From an uncultured Pseudomonadota bacterium (GTDB lineage Bacteria; Pseudomonadota; Gammaproteobacteria; Methylococcales; Methylomonadaceae), in assembly GCA_903870545.1 (NCBI GenBank), contig CAIQDI010000026.1, forward strand, positions 49,554 to 113,553: a stretch of DNA of 64,000 bases, given 5' to 3'. The translations under genes were made by a program, and so were the position numbers. Positions within the stretch are counted from its first letter, which is position 1; each line of letters opens with the position of its first letter. The notes under the pieces are model-generated. The model saw only the letters and a program-made list of their open reading frames with translations. It made no database searches and had not been told where the DNA came from. Shown here piece after piece: positions 54,528-63,358 of this stretch.

Positions 54528-55094
54528 ATGATCCAGAAAAAAAATAAGTTAAATCTGAAAAAATCCTCTGCAAAATCCAGTGTACAAATACCGCAAATCT
54601 CATGGCGAATACTGGTTGTTGACGATGATGAAGGTGTACATACGATGACTCGATTGATTTTAGAGGATATTCATTTTGAAAATCGTCCAATTGAGATGCT
54701 AAGTGCCTATTCAGGTAAGGATGCGCGAGCCTTGTTGACCGTAGAAAAAAATATCTCCATCATTTTATTAGACGTGGTGATGGAAACCGATGATGCGGGT
54801 TTGCAGTTAATACATTTTATCCGTGAAGAGTTAAAAGATAAAAATTCCCGTATCATTTTACGCACAGGGCAAGCAGGACAGGCTCCAGAGGGAATAGTGG
54901 TCGAAAAATATGACATCAACGATTACAAAGCAAAAAGTGAACTTACGTCACAAAAATTATCGACATCGATTATTACATCGTTGCGAGCCTATAAATCCAT
55001 GTTGGAATCAGATGAAGCGATACTTTCTTTAAGTAAAACCAGAGAAGATTTGGAAAAAATCATTGCAGAGGCAAACGAATTTCCTTCGTGGTAG
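54528..55094 (+). CDS. response-regulator receiver protein, probably truncated
   Basis: 188 residues from ATG 54528 (TTGGA upstream). After ~30 polar residues comes a receiver domain: VVDDDEGVH, phospho-Asp in LLDVVMETDDAG, LRTGQ, and NDYKAKSELT with the Lys. This receiver type usually leads into a DUF3369 and an HD-GYP or other output domain. Here the protein stops just after TREDLEKIIAEANEF, where such proteins normally continue EKIIEAS into the next domain. A tnpB relic begins ~115 bases on, so loss of the output domain by insertion is plausible. It may still act as a phosphate sink for the kinase. Confidence 0.85.
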   Translation: MIQKKNKLNLKKSSAKSSVQIPQISWRILVVDDDEGVHTMTRLILEDIHFENRPIEMLSAYSGKDARALLTVEKNISIILLDVVMETDDAGLQLIHFIREELKDKNSRIILRTGQAGQAPEGIVVEKYDINDYKAKSELTSQKLSTSIITSLRAYKSMLESDEAILSLSKTREDLEKIIAEANEFPSW

Positions 55095-55137
55095 TTTTAG
55101 TTGTCAGCTGACGGTTCGCTCATTTTTTTTATCAAAA

Positions 55138-55181
55138 ATGCCGCAAGACCGAGTCTCTTCAGGTCGGGGATGTAGCGGCAT
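55138..55181 (+). repeat. hairpin at the left flank of the tnpB relic
   Basis: ATGCCGC (55138-55144) pairs with GCGGCAT (55175-55181), enclosing a second GACC...GGTC stem. Sequence ttcaggtcggggatgt within it resembles the G/C-rich hairpins near IS200/IS605 ends. Its relation to the tnpB fragment is inferred from position. Confidence 0.5.
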
Positions 55182-55210
55182 ATTCGGCGTAGCTCCGCTT
55201 TTGAGTTAGA

Positions 55211-55669
55211 CTACACACACGAACAAAACGATACGAAAAGCCTTTAAATTTAGGCTGAAAATCTCCACAGAAAGCCAGCAGAAATTGATAAATTATGCGG
55301 GTGGGTGTCGTTTTGTTTGGAATAAAGCCTTGGCATTGAATTTGGACAGACTGAACCAAAAACAACCGATTCTGCGCTATGACACATTAAATTTTGGGTC
55401 GAAACTATGGAATTGGTACGCCAAAAAATATCACGGTGAGTCGCAAAGGCAAACACTGGATCGTTTCAATTCAAGTGGAATATGAAGCCGAGATAAAACC
55501 CCACGAATCAACGCCAGCGGTTGGCATTGACATGGGCGTGAAACGGTTTGCGACATTGTCAGATGGCGCATTCTTTGAATCGTTGAACAGTTTTAAAAAA
55601 TCGGCTGAAAAATTAGCCATTCTGCAACGTAAGCTCAAACACAAAAAGAAACTTTCACATCTCGAATAA
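55211..55669 (+). pseudogene. tnpB: TnpB (IS200/IS605 family) fragment, frameshifted and C-terminally deleted
   Basis: Frame 1 from about 55231 reads IRKAFKFRLKISTESQQK, then NYAGGCRFVWNKALALNLDR, the usual TnpB N-terminus, and ends at 55485. A second frame (55394-55669) carries TPKNITVSRKGKHW, then VGIDMGVKRFATLSDG, with the first RuvC Asp, and stops at KHKKKLSHLE. Intervening residues, the rest of RuvC (the Glu and last Asp) and the zinc finger are gone. No clear start codon or right end is present. This is a dead copy; a different element's end is at the right edge of the window. Confidence 0.85.
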
Positions 55670-55877
55670 AACTATTATCAAATTTGAGTGCGTCGAGCGC
55701 GTTAATTTTAGTGGTCATGATTTTTATTTGTACGTGAGTGGATTTAATGGTTTATCGCATTGTTTAATTTGAATGTTCAAACGAATTTTTAACCATTTCA
55801 ATGCGGATAATGCGGCGAATTGGGTGCGGTAACGATATACTGATTCACTTTATTTTTCATTTTTAAGAGCCAAATTC

Positions 55878-57266
55878 ATGCAAGAACCTGTTAAATTTTC
55901 CAGCGCAGCCATTTCCGCCCCGTTATTACAAGGTCTGGAGGCGTTGAGTTACACCGAAATGACCCCGATTCAAGCGCAAAGCATTCCGTTTATTTTAGCG
56001 GGCGACGATATTATTGCCAAAGCGAAAACGGGCAGCGGTAAAACGGTTGCCTTCGGTCTGGGTTTATTGTCGCAAATCGATGTGAATCTTTATGAAACCC
56101 AAGCGTTGGTATTGTGTCCAACGCGCGAATTAGCCGACCAAGTTAGCAAAGCGATTCGCAGTTTGGCGCGTTTTATTCCAAACGTTAAATTGCTGACATT
56201 GTGCGGCGGCGTTCCGCAAGGTCATCAAATTGCGTCGTTATCGCAACACGCGCCACATATCGTCGTTGGGACACCGGGGCGAATTCAAGACCATTTGAAA
56301 CGTCAAAGTTTGAGCTTGAAAAAGTTGCGCGTGTTGGTGTTGGATGAAGCTGACCGCATGTTGGACATGGGTTTTGAAGATCAAATTTCGTTTGTCGTGA
56401 AACAAACGTCGAAAACCAAACAAACGTTGTTATTTTCGGCGACGTATCCCGATTCGATTTTGGACATGAGCGCACATATTCAACAATCGCCGGTTGAAAT
56501 TACGGTGGACGAAACGCATGACGACGGGCAAATTGAACAGCTTTTTTATAGAGCCGAAGAGTTGCAAAAACCGTTAGCGGTGGTGGCGTTATTGGCAAAA
56601 CATCAACCCGAATCGACCGTTATTTTTTGCAACACGAAATACAATTGTCAGGTGATTGAAGATTGGCTCGGGCAACAAGGTTACGCCGCGCTGTCTTTGA
56701 CGGGCGATTTGGATCAGCGCGAACGTGACCAAACGTTGCTGCGGTTTGCGAATAAAAGTTGCTCGGTGTTAGTGGCGACAGACGTTGCGGCGCGTGGTTT
56801 GGACATTAAAGATTTGGCGGCGGTGATTGTTTATGATTTATCGCCCGACCCCGAAGTTCACGTTCATCGAATTGGACGAACAGGTCGTGCTGGTCAAAAA
56901 GGTTTGGCGTTCAGTTTGTGTGCAGAATCGGAATTAGACCGCGCGAAAGCGATTGAAACGTATCAAAAAATGTCGATTAAATGGGATAAATTTAATCCAG
57001 CGAAACTGCCGAAAAATACCACACTCAGACCGGCGATGGTGACGTTGGTGATTGATGGCGGACGTAAAAGTAAAATTCGCGCGAGTGATATTTTGGGCGC
57101 ATTGACCGGTGACGCGGGTTTGGCGGGTAGCGAAGTCGGCAAAATTGATATTTTCGACGTGCGGACGTATGTGGCGATTAAACGCACTAGCGCGAATATC
57201 GCGCTGTCACGTTTGCAAGAAGGGAAAATTAAAGGACGAAAATTGCGCGTTCGGGCGTTGGGATAA
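55878..57266 (+). CDS. dbpA: ATP-dependent RNA helicase DbpA
   Basis: 462 residues, matching E. coli DbpA (457). DEAD-box motifs in order: Q-motif MTPIQAQSIP, I AKTGSGKT, Ia PTRELADQ, Ib GTPGRI, II VLDEADRMLD, III SATYP, VI HRIGRTGRAG. The C-terminal DbpA RNA-binding domain (~385-462; RPAMVTLVIDGGRKSKIRASDILGALTG, then KIDIFDVRTYVAI) recognises hairpin 92 of 23S rRNA, supporting the specific call. It acts in 50S assembly. A perfect stem-loop follows the stop. Confidence 0.95.
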   Translation: MQEPVKFSSAAISAPLLQGLEALSYTEMTPIQAQSIPFILAGDDIIAKAKTGSGKTVAFGLGLLSQIDVNLYETQALVLCPTRELADQVSKAIRSLARFIPNVKLLTLCGGVPQGHQIASLSQHAPHIVVGTPGRIQDHLKRQSLSLKKLRVLVLDEADRMLDMGFEDQISFVVKQTSKTKQTLLFSATYPDSILDMSAHIQQSPVEITVDETHDDGQIEQLFYRAEELQKPLAVVALLAKHQPESTVIFCNTKYNCQVIEDWLGQQGYAALSLTGDLDQRERDQTLLRFANKSCSVLVATDVAARGLDIKDLAAVIVYDLSPDPEVHVHRIGRTGRAGQKGLAFSLCAESELDRAKAIETYQKMSIKWDKFNPAKLPKNTTLRPAMVTLVIDGGRKSKIRASDILGALTGDAGLAGSEVGKIDIFDVRTYVAIKRTSANIALSRLQEGKIKGRKLRVRALG

Positions 57267-57270
57267 ATGA

Positions 57271-57299
57271 AAATTCCCCCGATTAGGTCGGGGGAATTT
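57271..57299. terminator. bidirectional stem-loop between dbpA and the LVIVD/RTX gene
   Basis: AAATTCCCCCGA and TCGGGGGAATTT are perfect inverted repeats around a five-base loop, lying between two convergent stops. The T-run is short on both strands, so termination efficiency is uncertain. Confidence 0.75.
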
Positions 57300-57306
57300 G
57301 AGCGTT

Positions 57307-59481
57307 TCAAAACGATAAATTTTCAATGCCAATTAACAACAGCGCGGAACTCGAATTCACGTCAGCCGCGCCAATGTCTTTCAAAATGTCGGCTTTATTG
57401 TGTCGGTCGCCGTCGGCAAATTCGAGAATTTCAATGTCGTTCAACATATCTTTACCATCCAAAATACCGGTGTTTTCAGAATTGCTGTATTCGACCAGCA
57501 ATTGCGCCAAGCCTTCTGCGTCGGGGTTGACGGTGATTTGATAATCGCCATATTCTCCAGAAAAAACCGCCACATCGACACCGTCGCCGCCGTTTAATTC
57601 GTCGTCGCCTTCGCCACCCGTTAACGTATCGTTGCCGCCTTCGCCGTTAATCGTGTCGTTGCCTTCGTTGCCTTCAAAATTGTTATTGGTTTTGCCGCCT
57701 GCTTTTTCTTGCAGTAAATTATCCAACTCGTTGCCAATGCCGGCAATCGCTTTTAAACCGGACAACGTTAAAAACTCCACGTTTTCACTTTGCGCCAAAT
57801 CGAACGAAACCGATGATCGAATTTCATCTTGATCGCCGCCATTTTTTTCTTCGACAATCACATCAACCAGATTTTGCATAATGTAAACGTCGTCGCCGTT
57901 TCCGCCGATTAACGAATCCATGCCTAAACCGCCGTCCAACGTATCCGCGCCATCCCCACCGAATAACGTGTCTTCACCCGCCATGCCGCTGAGTAAATTA
58001 TCGCCGATGCTGCCAGTAATGACGTTATTGCCTTTGTTGCCGGTGCCGTTATTGCCTTTGCCTTGCGCGTCATCCAAAATGAGATTTTCGATATTTGCGC
58101 CCAATACATACGTCGATTTGCTGGTGACGGTATCGTTACCGCCGATGGTCACGTTGGCGTTACTTTCAATGACCAAATCTTTGCTGTTTTCAACAAAATA
58201 ATGGTCGTCACCGTCGCCGCCCGTCATGCTGTCAACGCCGATTCCCCCGTTTAAAATATCGTTACCTTGTCCGCCGTCCAGCGTGTCGTTGCCTTCGCCG
58301 CCGTCTAATTGGTCGTTGCCACTGCCCGCGATAAGTTTATCGTTTCCTTTGCCGCCGATTAACGTATCGTCACCGTTGCCTGCGTCGAGTGAATCATTGC
58401 CCAAACCGCCGTCTAAAAAGTCATTGCCCGCATTGCCACGCAACGTATCTGCGCCTGCTTTACCAGTAATCGAATCATTTTTTTCTGAACCAATGAGTAA
58501 TTTTGCCGCATTCGATGGCGCGGTTAATTTTACGCCGTCAACTTTTACGGAAACCACGGCAACGGTTGAATTATCGGGAATTGGTTTCACGACGACAGGA
58601 ACTTGAGATTGGAAAATTTGCAGTCCGTCATTTTTATCTGCGACATAAACGGTGCCATTATTAACCGCCACGTCATACGCCCAGCCTGCTGTATCATAAT
58701 TTTCAATCAAGATTGGCTGGCGCGGATTGCTGACATCAATCACTTGTAAACCCGCATCTTTATCGGCGACGTAGGCGATATTATTTACCACCGTCACGGC
58801 TTCCGCTGCGCCCAATGTGTTGTAATTCCCCAGCAATTTAGGTTGTGAAAGATTGCTCACGTCAATAATTTGTAAACCGCTGTCATTATCGGCAACATAC
58901 GCCACGTCACCGACCACCGTTACATCGACGGCATAACCATCGGTTTTAAAACTGCTGATTAACGTGGGATTTTTTGCGTCGCTGATGTCGATAATTTGCA
59001 ACCCTTCGTACCAATCCGCCACAAATGCCACGCCATTACGAATCGTGACATTTTCCGAAGCTCCGTAAAAACTGCCCAATAAAACAGGCGCGGCGGGCGT
59101 GCTAATATCAATAATTTGTAATCCATTGCTTTCATCCGCCACAAACGCTTGATTGCCGACCACTTTCACAGCGGTCGCAAAACCGGTCGTTGCGTAATTG
59201 CCAATGAGCGTTGGATTCGATGGTTGGCTAATATCAATCAATTGCAAACCGCTCGTTCCGTCAGCAATAAACGCGGTATTGCCCAACACATCGAGATTAA
59301 ACGCGATGCCTGACGTGTCGTAATTACCCAATTGTTTAGGATTGGACGGATTGCTAATATCGCAAATAATCAGCCCGTTTTTATTGGTGGCTAAATAGGC
59401 GATATTGCCCACCACTGCCACGCCAAAATTAGAATCATTGGTGACGTAATTACCGATTAAATTGAGTTTTGAATTTGCCAT
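57307..59481 (-). CDS. LVIVD beta-propeller / RTX secreted protein
   Basis: 724 residues from ATG 59481 (ANSKLNLIG); a longer reading to 59553 runs into the lipoprotein gene upstream and is discounted. Residues ~5-290 hold about seven LVIVD repeats of ~42 residues (e.g. GLQIIDISTPAAP, GLQIIDVSNLSQP), predicted to make a propeller. Residues ~340-690 carry long RTX runs (GGLGNDSLDAGNGDDTLIGG, GGEGNDTLDGGQGNDILNGG) mixed with serralysin-like beta-roll caps. The C-terminus (LLLIGIENLSF) fits a type I secretion signal. No N-terminal signal. Calcium-binding extracellular protein; the binding partner is unknown. 3 bases downstream of the lipoprotein gene. Confidence 0.88.
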   Translation of the reverse strand: MANSKLNLIGNYVTNDSNFGVAVVGNIAYLATNKNGLIICDISNPSNPKQLGNYDTSGIAFNLDVLGNTAFIADGTSGLQLIDISQPSNPTLIGNYATTGFATAVKVVGNQAFVADESNGLQIIDISTPAAPVLLGSFYGASENVTIRNGVAFVADWYEGLQIIDISDAKNPTLISSFKTDGYAVDVTVVGDVAYVADNDSGLQIIDVSNLSQPKLLGNYNTLGAAEAVTVVNNIAYVADKDAGLQVIDVSNPRQPILIENYDTAGWAYDVAVNNGTVYVADKNDGLQIFQSQVPVVVKPIPDNSTVAVVSVKVDGVKLTAPSNAAKLLIGSEKNDSITGKAGADTLRGNAGNDFLDGGLGNDSLDAGNGDDTLIGGKGNDKLIAGSGNDQLDGGEGNDTLDGGQGNDILNGGIGVDSMTGGDGDDHYFVENSKDLVIESNANVTIGGNDTVTSKSTYVLGANIENLILDDAQGKGNNGTGNKGNNVITGSIGDNLLSGMAGEDTLFGGDGADTLDGGLGMDSLIGGNGDDVYIMQNLVDVIVEEKNGGDQDEIRSSVSFDLAQSENVEFLTLSGLKAIAGIGNELDNLLQEKAGGKTNNNFEGNEGNDTINGEGGNDTLTGGEGDDELNGGDGVDVAVFSGEYGDYQITVNPDAEGLAQLLVEYSNSENTGILDGKDMLNDIEILEFADGDRHNKADILKDIGAADVNSSSALLLIGIENLSF

Positions 59482-59483
59482 TT

Positions 59484-60026
59484 TTATCGTTCTCTGCGAC
59501 TGGAATCTGTGTGGGTGGAACTGGAATCTTCGCATCCAATTCGACGGCTGCACGGTTGAACTGGTGGTGTGATAGTCGGTTGTTTCACGACAACTGGTTC
59601 AGGTGTCACTTTTTCAATGGGTGACGATTTGTTAACGGTCTGTGTTTGAACGGACGGCGCGGATATTTCAGGTGTTGAATTGTTTTGCGGTCTAGTTTGT
59701 GGACGTTGGCGCACCGGCTCGCGTTCCGTTGACGGTTCAACTTGTGGCTGACGTTGTTGCCCATTGTCTTCAGAATGTTGCTGCGGATAATAACGTGGCT
59801 GCTCGCGTTCTTGTGGTTGCTCGCGATGTTGGTGTTGATTATAACGCGGCTGCTCACGCTCTTGCGGTTGCCGTTCTTCATATTCGCGCTGTTGATACGG
59901 ATGATAATCCTGACTTTGCGAAGAATATTCAGAATGATGGTGAACGCGACTAGGAGCGCAGCCGACCAACAACGTCGAACCTAACAAAACCGTGACACCG
60001 AGCGAGTAATAATTTTTAGTTTTCAT
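59484..60026 (-). CDS. low-complexity His/Gln/Arg-rich lipoprotein
   Basis: 180 residues. A lipoprotein signal ends in LLVGC (Cys23). The mature part is rich in Gln, Arg, His, Glu and Pro, with a near-perfect tandem repeat of REQPQEREQPRY units (~residues 57-90), and later TP/PV-rich segments; it is probably disordered. His clusters (VHHHSEY) could bind metals. The stop is two bases before the start of the LVIVD/RTX gene, so the two are likely co-transcribed. It may help to hold or display the secreted protein at the outer membrane; that is inference. Confidence 0.75.
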   Translation of the reverse strand: MKTKNYYSLGVTVLLGSTLLVGCAPSRVHHHSEYSSQSQDYHPYQQREYEERQPQEREQPRYNQHQHREQPQEREQPRYYPQQHSEDNGQQRQPQVEPSTEREPVRQRPQTRPQNNSTPEISAPSVQTQTVNKSSPIEKVTPEPVVVKQPTITPPVQPCSRRIGCEDSSSTHTDSSRRER

Positions 60027-60145
60027 GACATTTCCAATTTAAATTGATGGTTGAGCAATCTTGTTTTTGACAAAGTCTGTCAGAAAACGATAAATTACGC
60101 GCTGAAACAATTGAACTTTGTGAACTCTGGAACAAGTACGAATTT

Positions 60146-60256
60146 ATGACAAATTACGAAAAAAGTAAAAAACCACGGCGCGTGGCGGCGGTGGTTTATT
60201 TAGTGTTTATGGCATTTATTTTGGGTGGAACGTATTTGTCCCAACACGGATTTTAA
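60146..60256 (+). CDS. small single-span membrane protein (36 aa)
   Basis: ATG at 60146, stop TAA at 60254-60256. Product: basic N-terminus (TNYEKSKKPRRVA) and one hydrophobic segment (AVVYLVFMAFILGGTYL), ending SQHGF. The positive-inside charge and one helix fit a real small membrane protein. No strong ribosome-binding site was found. It lies alone in the gap between the lipoprotein gene and proA. Confidence 0.45.
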   Translation: MTNYEKSKKPRRVAAVVYLVFMAFILGGTYLSQHGF

Positions 60257-60653
60257 ATACTTTACCACCCGGGATTAGCGCATTCGAGCTAATCCCAACA
60301 CGCCAAATATCACCAGAATGATAGCAATCGTTTCTAACGTCTCGATTGTATATTGACTGAACTCAAATATGTTTCCCACGGTTCACCCACTTTTATTATT
60401 GATAAATAAATTTACGAAAAAGCACTCTCATTTTGAGTTTATAACAACAAGTAAATCTTAACAATAAGAAATGTGAGATTGAGTGCGACTATTGCCGATG
60501 GGATATTAGCGATAAAAATGACGAAAATAGAACCGGCAAACAACATTCCATTGCTATTGGCTCAAATGGAAAATAAGCTACCTCAACAGCATTCTAAAAG
60601 TTTGCTTTAAACAGCCATCGCTGAATTATTATCGGTAAATATCAGGAAAAAAC
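60257..60653. other. intergenic region with a hairpin and a possible 34-aa minus-strand membrane peptide
   Basis: GGGATTAGC (60271-60279) and GCTAATCCC (60288-60296) form a hairpin without a T-run. On the minus strand, GTG at 60379 to TAA at 60275 would encode a 34-residue peptide with a hydrophobic core (TIAIILVIFGVLGLA). It has no clear ribosome-binding site and is only weakly supported. The rest, up to proA, shows no recognised gene. Confidence 0.35.
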
Positions 60654-61910
60654 ATGAACATTCAAAACTATATGCAAACATTAGGACAACAAGCCAAAGC
60701 GGCGGCACGAATCCTAAGTCACACCGACACGAATTTAAAAAATCGGGCGTTGATTGCAATTGCGAACGCGCTCCAAGAAAGTAAAGCCAATTTAATAACC
60801 GAAAATCAAAAAGATTTGGTTGCGGGTAAAGAAAATGGTTTGGATGACGCGGCGTTGGACAGATTGACGCTTTCGCCAAAAGGCATTCAAACCATGATTG
60901 ACGGGTTGATTCAAGTGGCTTCGTTGCCCGACCCGATTGGTGAAATTACCGATTTAAGTTATCGTCCGAGCGGTATTCAAGTCGGACAAATGCGCGTGCC
61001 GTTGGGCGTGATTGGAATTATTTACGAATCGCGCCCGAATGTGACCATTGACGCGGCGGCGTTGTGTTTGAAATCCGGTAACGCCTGTATTTTGCGCGGC
61101 GGTTCGGAAGCAATTTATTCCAATCGTGCCATTGCGGCGTGTGTCACGCAAGGTTTGATTGAAGCCGAATTGCCAGCAACCGCCGTGCAAATTGTCGAAA
61201 CCACAGACCGCGCGGCGGTGGGCGAATTGATTACGATGAACGAATTTGTCGATGTGATTGTGCCACGCGGCGGTAAAAGTCTCATCGAGCGAATCAGCAA
61301 AGAAGCGACGATTCCGGTGATTAAACATTTGGACGGCATTTGCCACGTTTATATCGACGACAAAGCCGATTTTAACAAAGCGATTCGCGTGGCGGTGAAT
61401 TCTAAAACGCACCGTTACGGCGTGTGCAATGCAATGGAAACGCTGTTGATTGCCGAAAATATCGCGGCGCAAATTTTGCCATTACTCGCCGAACAATTTT
61501 ATTCAAAAGGCGTGGAATTGCGCGGTTGTGCGAAAACGTGTTCGTTGCTAAAAAACTGCATTCGCGCCACGGAAGAAGATTGGCAAACGGAATATCTCGC
61601 GCCAATTTTGTCGATAAAAATCGTCAGCGGCATCGACGAAGCTCTGAATCACATTCATCAATACAGCTCGCAACACACCGAATCGATTGTCACGGAAGAT
61701 TACACGTTGGCGCGACGGTTTTTGCGCGAAGTCGATTCCAGTTCGGTGATGGTGAATGCGTCAACCCGTTTTGCCGATGGTTTTGAATACGGTTTAGGCG
61801 CAGAAATTGGCATCAGCACTGACAAATTACACGCTCGCGGCCCGGTCGGTTTGAAAGGATTAACGTCGTTGAAATATATCGTGTTGGGCGACGGTCATAT
61901 TCGAGCGTAA
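60654..61910 (+). CDS. proA: gamma-glutamyl phosphate reductase
   Basis: 418 residues, the length of E. coli ProA (417). Conserved stretches include [46 protein letters not shown], and the catalytic-Cys region [13 protein letters not shown] near residue 260. The last part has [30 protein letters not shown]. It reduces glutamyl phosphate to the semialdehyde in proline synthesis. proB is not adjacent. An AGGA site lies seven bases before the ATG. Confidence 0.96.
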   Translation: MNIQNYMQTLGQQAKAAARILSHTDTNLKNRALIAIANALQESKANLITENQKDLVAGKENGLDDAALDRLTLSPKGIQTMIDGLIQVASLPDPIGEITDLSYRPSGIQVGQMRVPLGVIGIIYESRPNVTIDAAALCLKSGNACILRGGSEAIYSNRAIAACVTQGLIEAELPATAVQIVETTDRAAVGELITMNEFVDVIVPRGGKSLIERISKEATIPVIKHLDGICHVYIDDKADFNKAIRVAVNSKTHRYGVCNAMETLLIAENIAAQILPLLAEQFYSKGVELRGCAKTCSLLKNCIRATEEDWQTEYLAPILSIKIVSGIDEALNHIHQYSSQHTESIVTEDYTLARRFLREVDSSSVMVNASTRFADGFEYGLGAEIGISTDKLHARGPVGLKGLTSLKYIVLGDGHIRA

Positions 61911-61939
61911 TCTTTACCCGCTAAAAATTTTGTTCAACT

Positions 61940-62265
61940 CTAAGTGTGTGTTTTAAAAGTATCAAACTGAGCCAAAAATGTGAAAATACACAATTTTGCT
62001 AGTGGTTACCGCTGCATCAATGCCAAAACGCAAAGGTGCCAACTACAAACAATTTTACGCTCGGACGATGTCAAAGGATTTCAATTACTTCCGCGTCGCT
62101 GGGTCGTTGAAAGAACATTCGCTTGGTTATACCGTTATCGCCGTTTGAGTAAAGATTACTAAATCTTGACTGATTCCAGCACTGCGTTTATTCACATTGC
62201 CATGATTAGCTTGATGCTTGGACGTTTGGCTCACTGATTTTGATACTTTAAAAACACACACTTAG
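61940..62265 (+). mobile_element. internally deleted IS5-family element with intact terminal inverted repeats
   Basis: 27-base terminal repeats, ctaagtgtgtgtttt... at 61940-61966 and its reverse complement at 62238-62265, differ by one base and a small length change. Between them is a shortened transposase. The size (326 bases) and intact ends make it a possible non-autonomous (MITE-like) element that a related transposase could still move. Confidence 0.8.
61980..62237 (+). pseudogene. IS5-family transposase C-terminal remnant
   Basis: The frame from 61980 reads [35 protein letters not shown], the conserved DDE C-terminal segment with the catalytic Glu in [14 protein letters not shown] follows where relatives have Glu, then the same frame continues ILTDSSTAFIHIAMISLMLGRLAH to TGA at 62237. 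A second frame upstream holds LLVVTAAS, the motif around the second Asp. So one stop and at least one frameshift or deletion disable it. Confidence 0.85.
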
Positions 62266-62387
62266 GTAATACGGTGAAGTTTTCGGTGCAAATGGGACGG
62301 GTGATGTTTGCGATTGTCATGTTGGTTAAGTTCGAATTTGATTATTTTAACTAATCGACACGATGCTAAACGTGGGCGATTAGACTA

Positions 62388-62451
62388 AGTTAGGGGTTAG
62401 CATAACGGTGGAAATTCGAAAATCCGCCAAGCCTTTCGGCTTCCCCTAACT
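62388..62451 (+). ncRNA. candidate structured RNA (three-way junction)
   Basis: A 9-base-pair outer stem (AGTTAGGGG 62388-62396 with CCCCTAACT 62443-62451) encloses two hairpins. One is GGTGGA/TCCGCC (62407-62428), the other AAGCC-TTTC-GGCTT (62429-62442), stacked without gaps on the 3' side. A further hairpin (agttc...gaact, 62452-62470 region) follows. It lies in a gene-free stretch between the IS5 relic and the DUF3782 gene. No known RNA family was recognised; it could be a mobile-element structure or an independent RNA. Confidence 0.4.
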
Positions 62452-62624
62452 CAGTTCGTCATAACATGAACTAGGTTTGACTTTTCAAATTATCGAGATA
62501 CTAAACTCGTTTTTGCTATCACTAGCAAGGTCGAAAACGATAATTAAATGCCAAAAGGTCAATGTTTGTGGCGAAATGTAACATCATTTTATTTCTCATG
62601 CCCAAAATTAAAACCCAATTATGC

Positions 62625-62674
62625 CACAACAAAAAACCACCTCCTCGATGGCTCAAGAAGGCGGTTTTTTGGTG
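62625..62674 (-). terminator. terminator-like repeat copy 1, 3' of the DUF3782 gene
   Basis: aaaaccacct...aaggcggtttt forms a hairpin flanked by A-run and T-run, so it can act in both directions. It is nearly identical over ~48 bases to the copy at 63359-63407, on the other side of the gene. Confidence 0.75.
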
Positions 62675-62701
62675 ATTAAGCGCAGATAGAAATTGCCAAC
62701 G

Positions 62702-63316
62702 TTACCAAACTTTCGCCGCAAAACTCACGTCATTTCGCAATTCCAAATGCTCACCGTTTTGACCAATCACATACAGCCCTTTGCGAATCGCATACGTTGC
62801 CACATTATCAGGAATTACCATGCCTGCGACCGCTCCTAAAATTCGACAATCTTTATAACGCGGTAAAAGACGTTTCACTTTTTCTAGTCGTTCAAGCTGT
62901 TCGTTCACGTCATCGATGCTTAAATTGCTTTTACATTCAATTACCACAACCTCTTCATTGTTTACGACAAGTAAATCGATTTCTAAGGCTTCGCCATCAC
63001 GTTTCGCGGTGACATTTTGTTGAACTTCATGAATATCAATCCCGCGTTCTCTAAACAAACGTACTGCCGACGGGCGCACCGCTTCTTCTACAAAATCACC
63101 TAAACGATTAGTTAAACGTCCAACGCTTGTATTCACAGCTTTAATTTCACGAGCCGTTTCTTTAAATTTCAACTCTGTATCTTTTTGACTTTCTGATAAT
63201 TCCCTTAAAATTCGGTCTGTTTCTTTTTTAGATACTTCAAAGGCACTTCTAAATTCTTCGTGTGATTTAGCCAATCCACGCAAAATATCCCAAATTTCAT
63301 CCGCTACTGCGCTCAT
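62702..63316 (-). CDS. DUF3782 protein with PD-(D/E)XK nuclease-like domain
   Basis: 204 residues. The N-terminal ~90 residues form a coiled coil (EVSKKETDRILRELSESQKD). From ~100 a nuclease-like fold has the signature EIDLLVVNNEEVVVIECKSNL, giving the Asp...Glu-x-Lys triad of the PD-(D/E)XK superfamily. Such proteins are common in cyanobacteria and other genomes with many selfish elements; the biological target is unknown. The gene stands alone between two copies of a ~48-base terminator repeat. Confidence 0.82.
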   Translation of the reverse strand: MSAVADEIWDILRGLAKSHEEFRSAFEVSKKETDRILRELSESQKDTELKFKETAREIKAVNTSVGRLTNRLGDFVEEAVRPSAVRLFRERGIDIHEVQQNVTAKRDGEALEIDLLVVNNEEVVVIECKSNLSIDDVNEQLERLEKVKRLLPRYKDCRILGAVAGMVIPDNVATYAIRKGLYVIGQNGEHLELRNDVSFAAKVW

Positions 63317-63358
63317 TTTCTAGTCCTAAAAGTCATTAAAAAGTTGCCAAATTCTATC

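Noticed and set aside
62388..62451. Integron attC site
   Set aside because: The terminal GTTAGGGG...CCCCTAAC has the core sites in the reverse arrangement to attC (which begins with RYYYAAC and ends with GTTRRRY), and no integrase is near.
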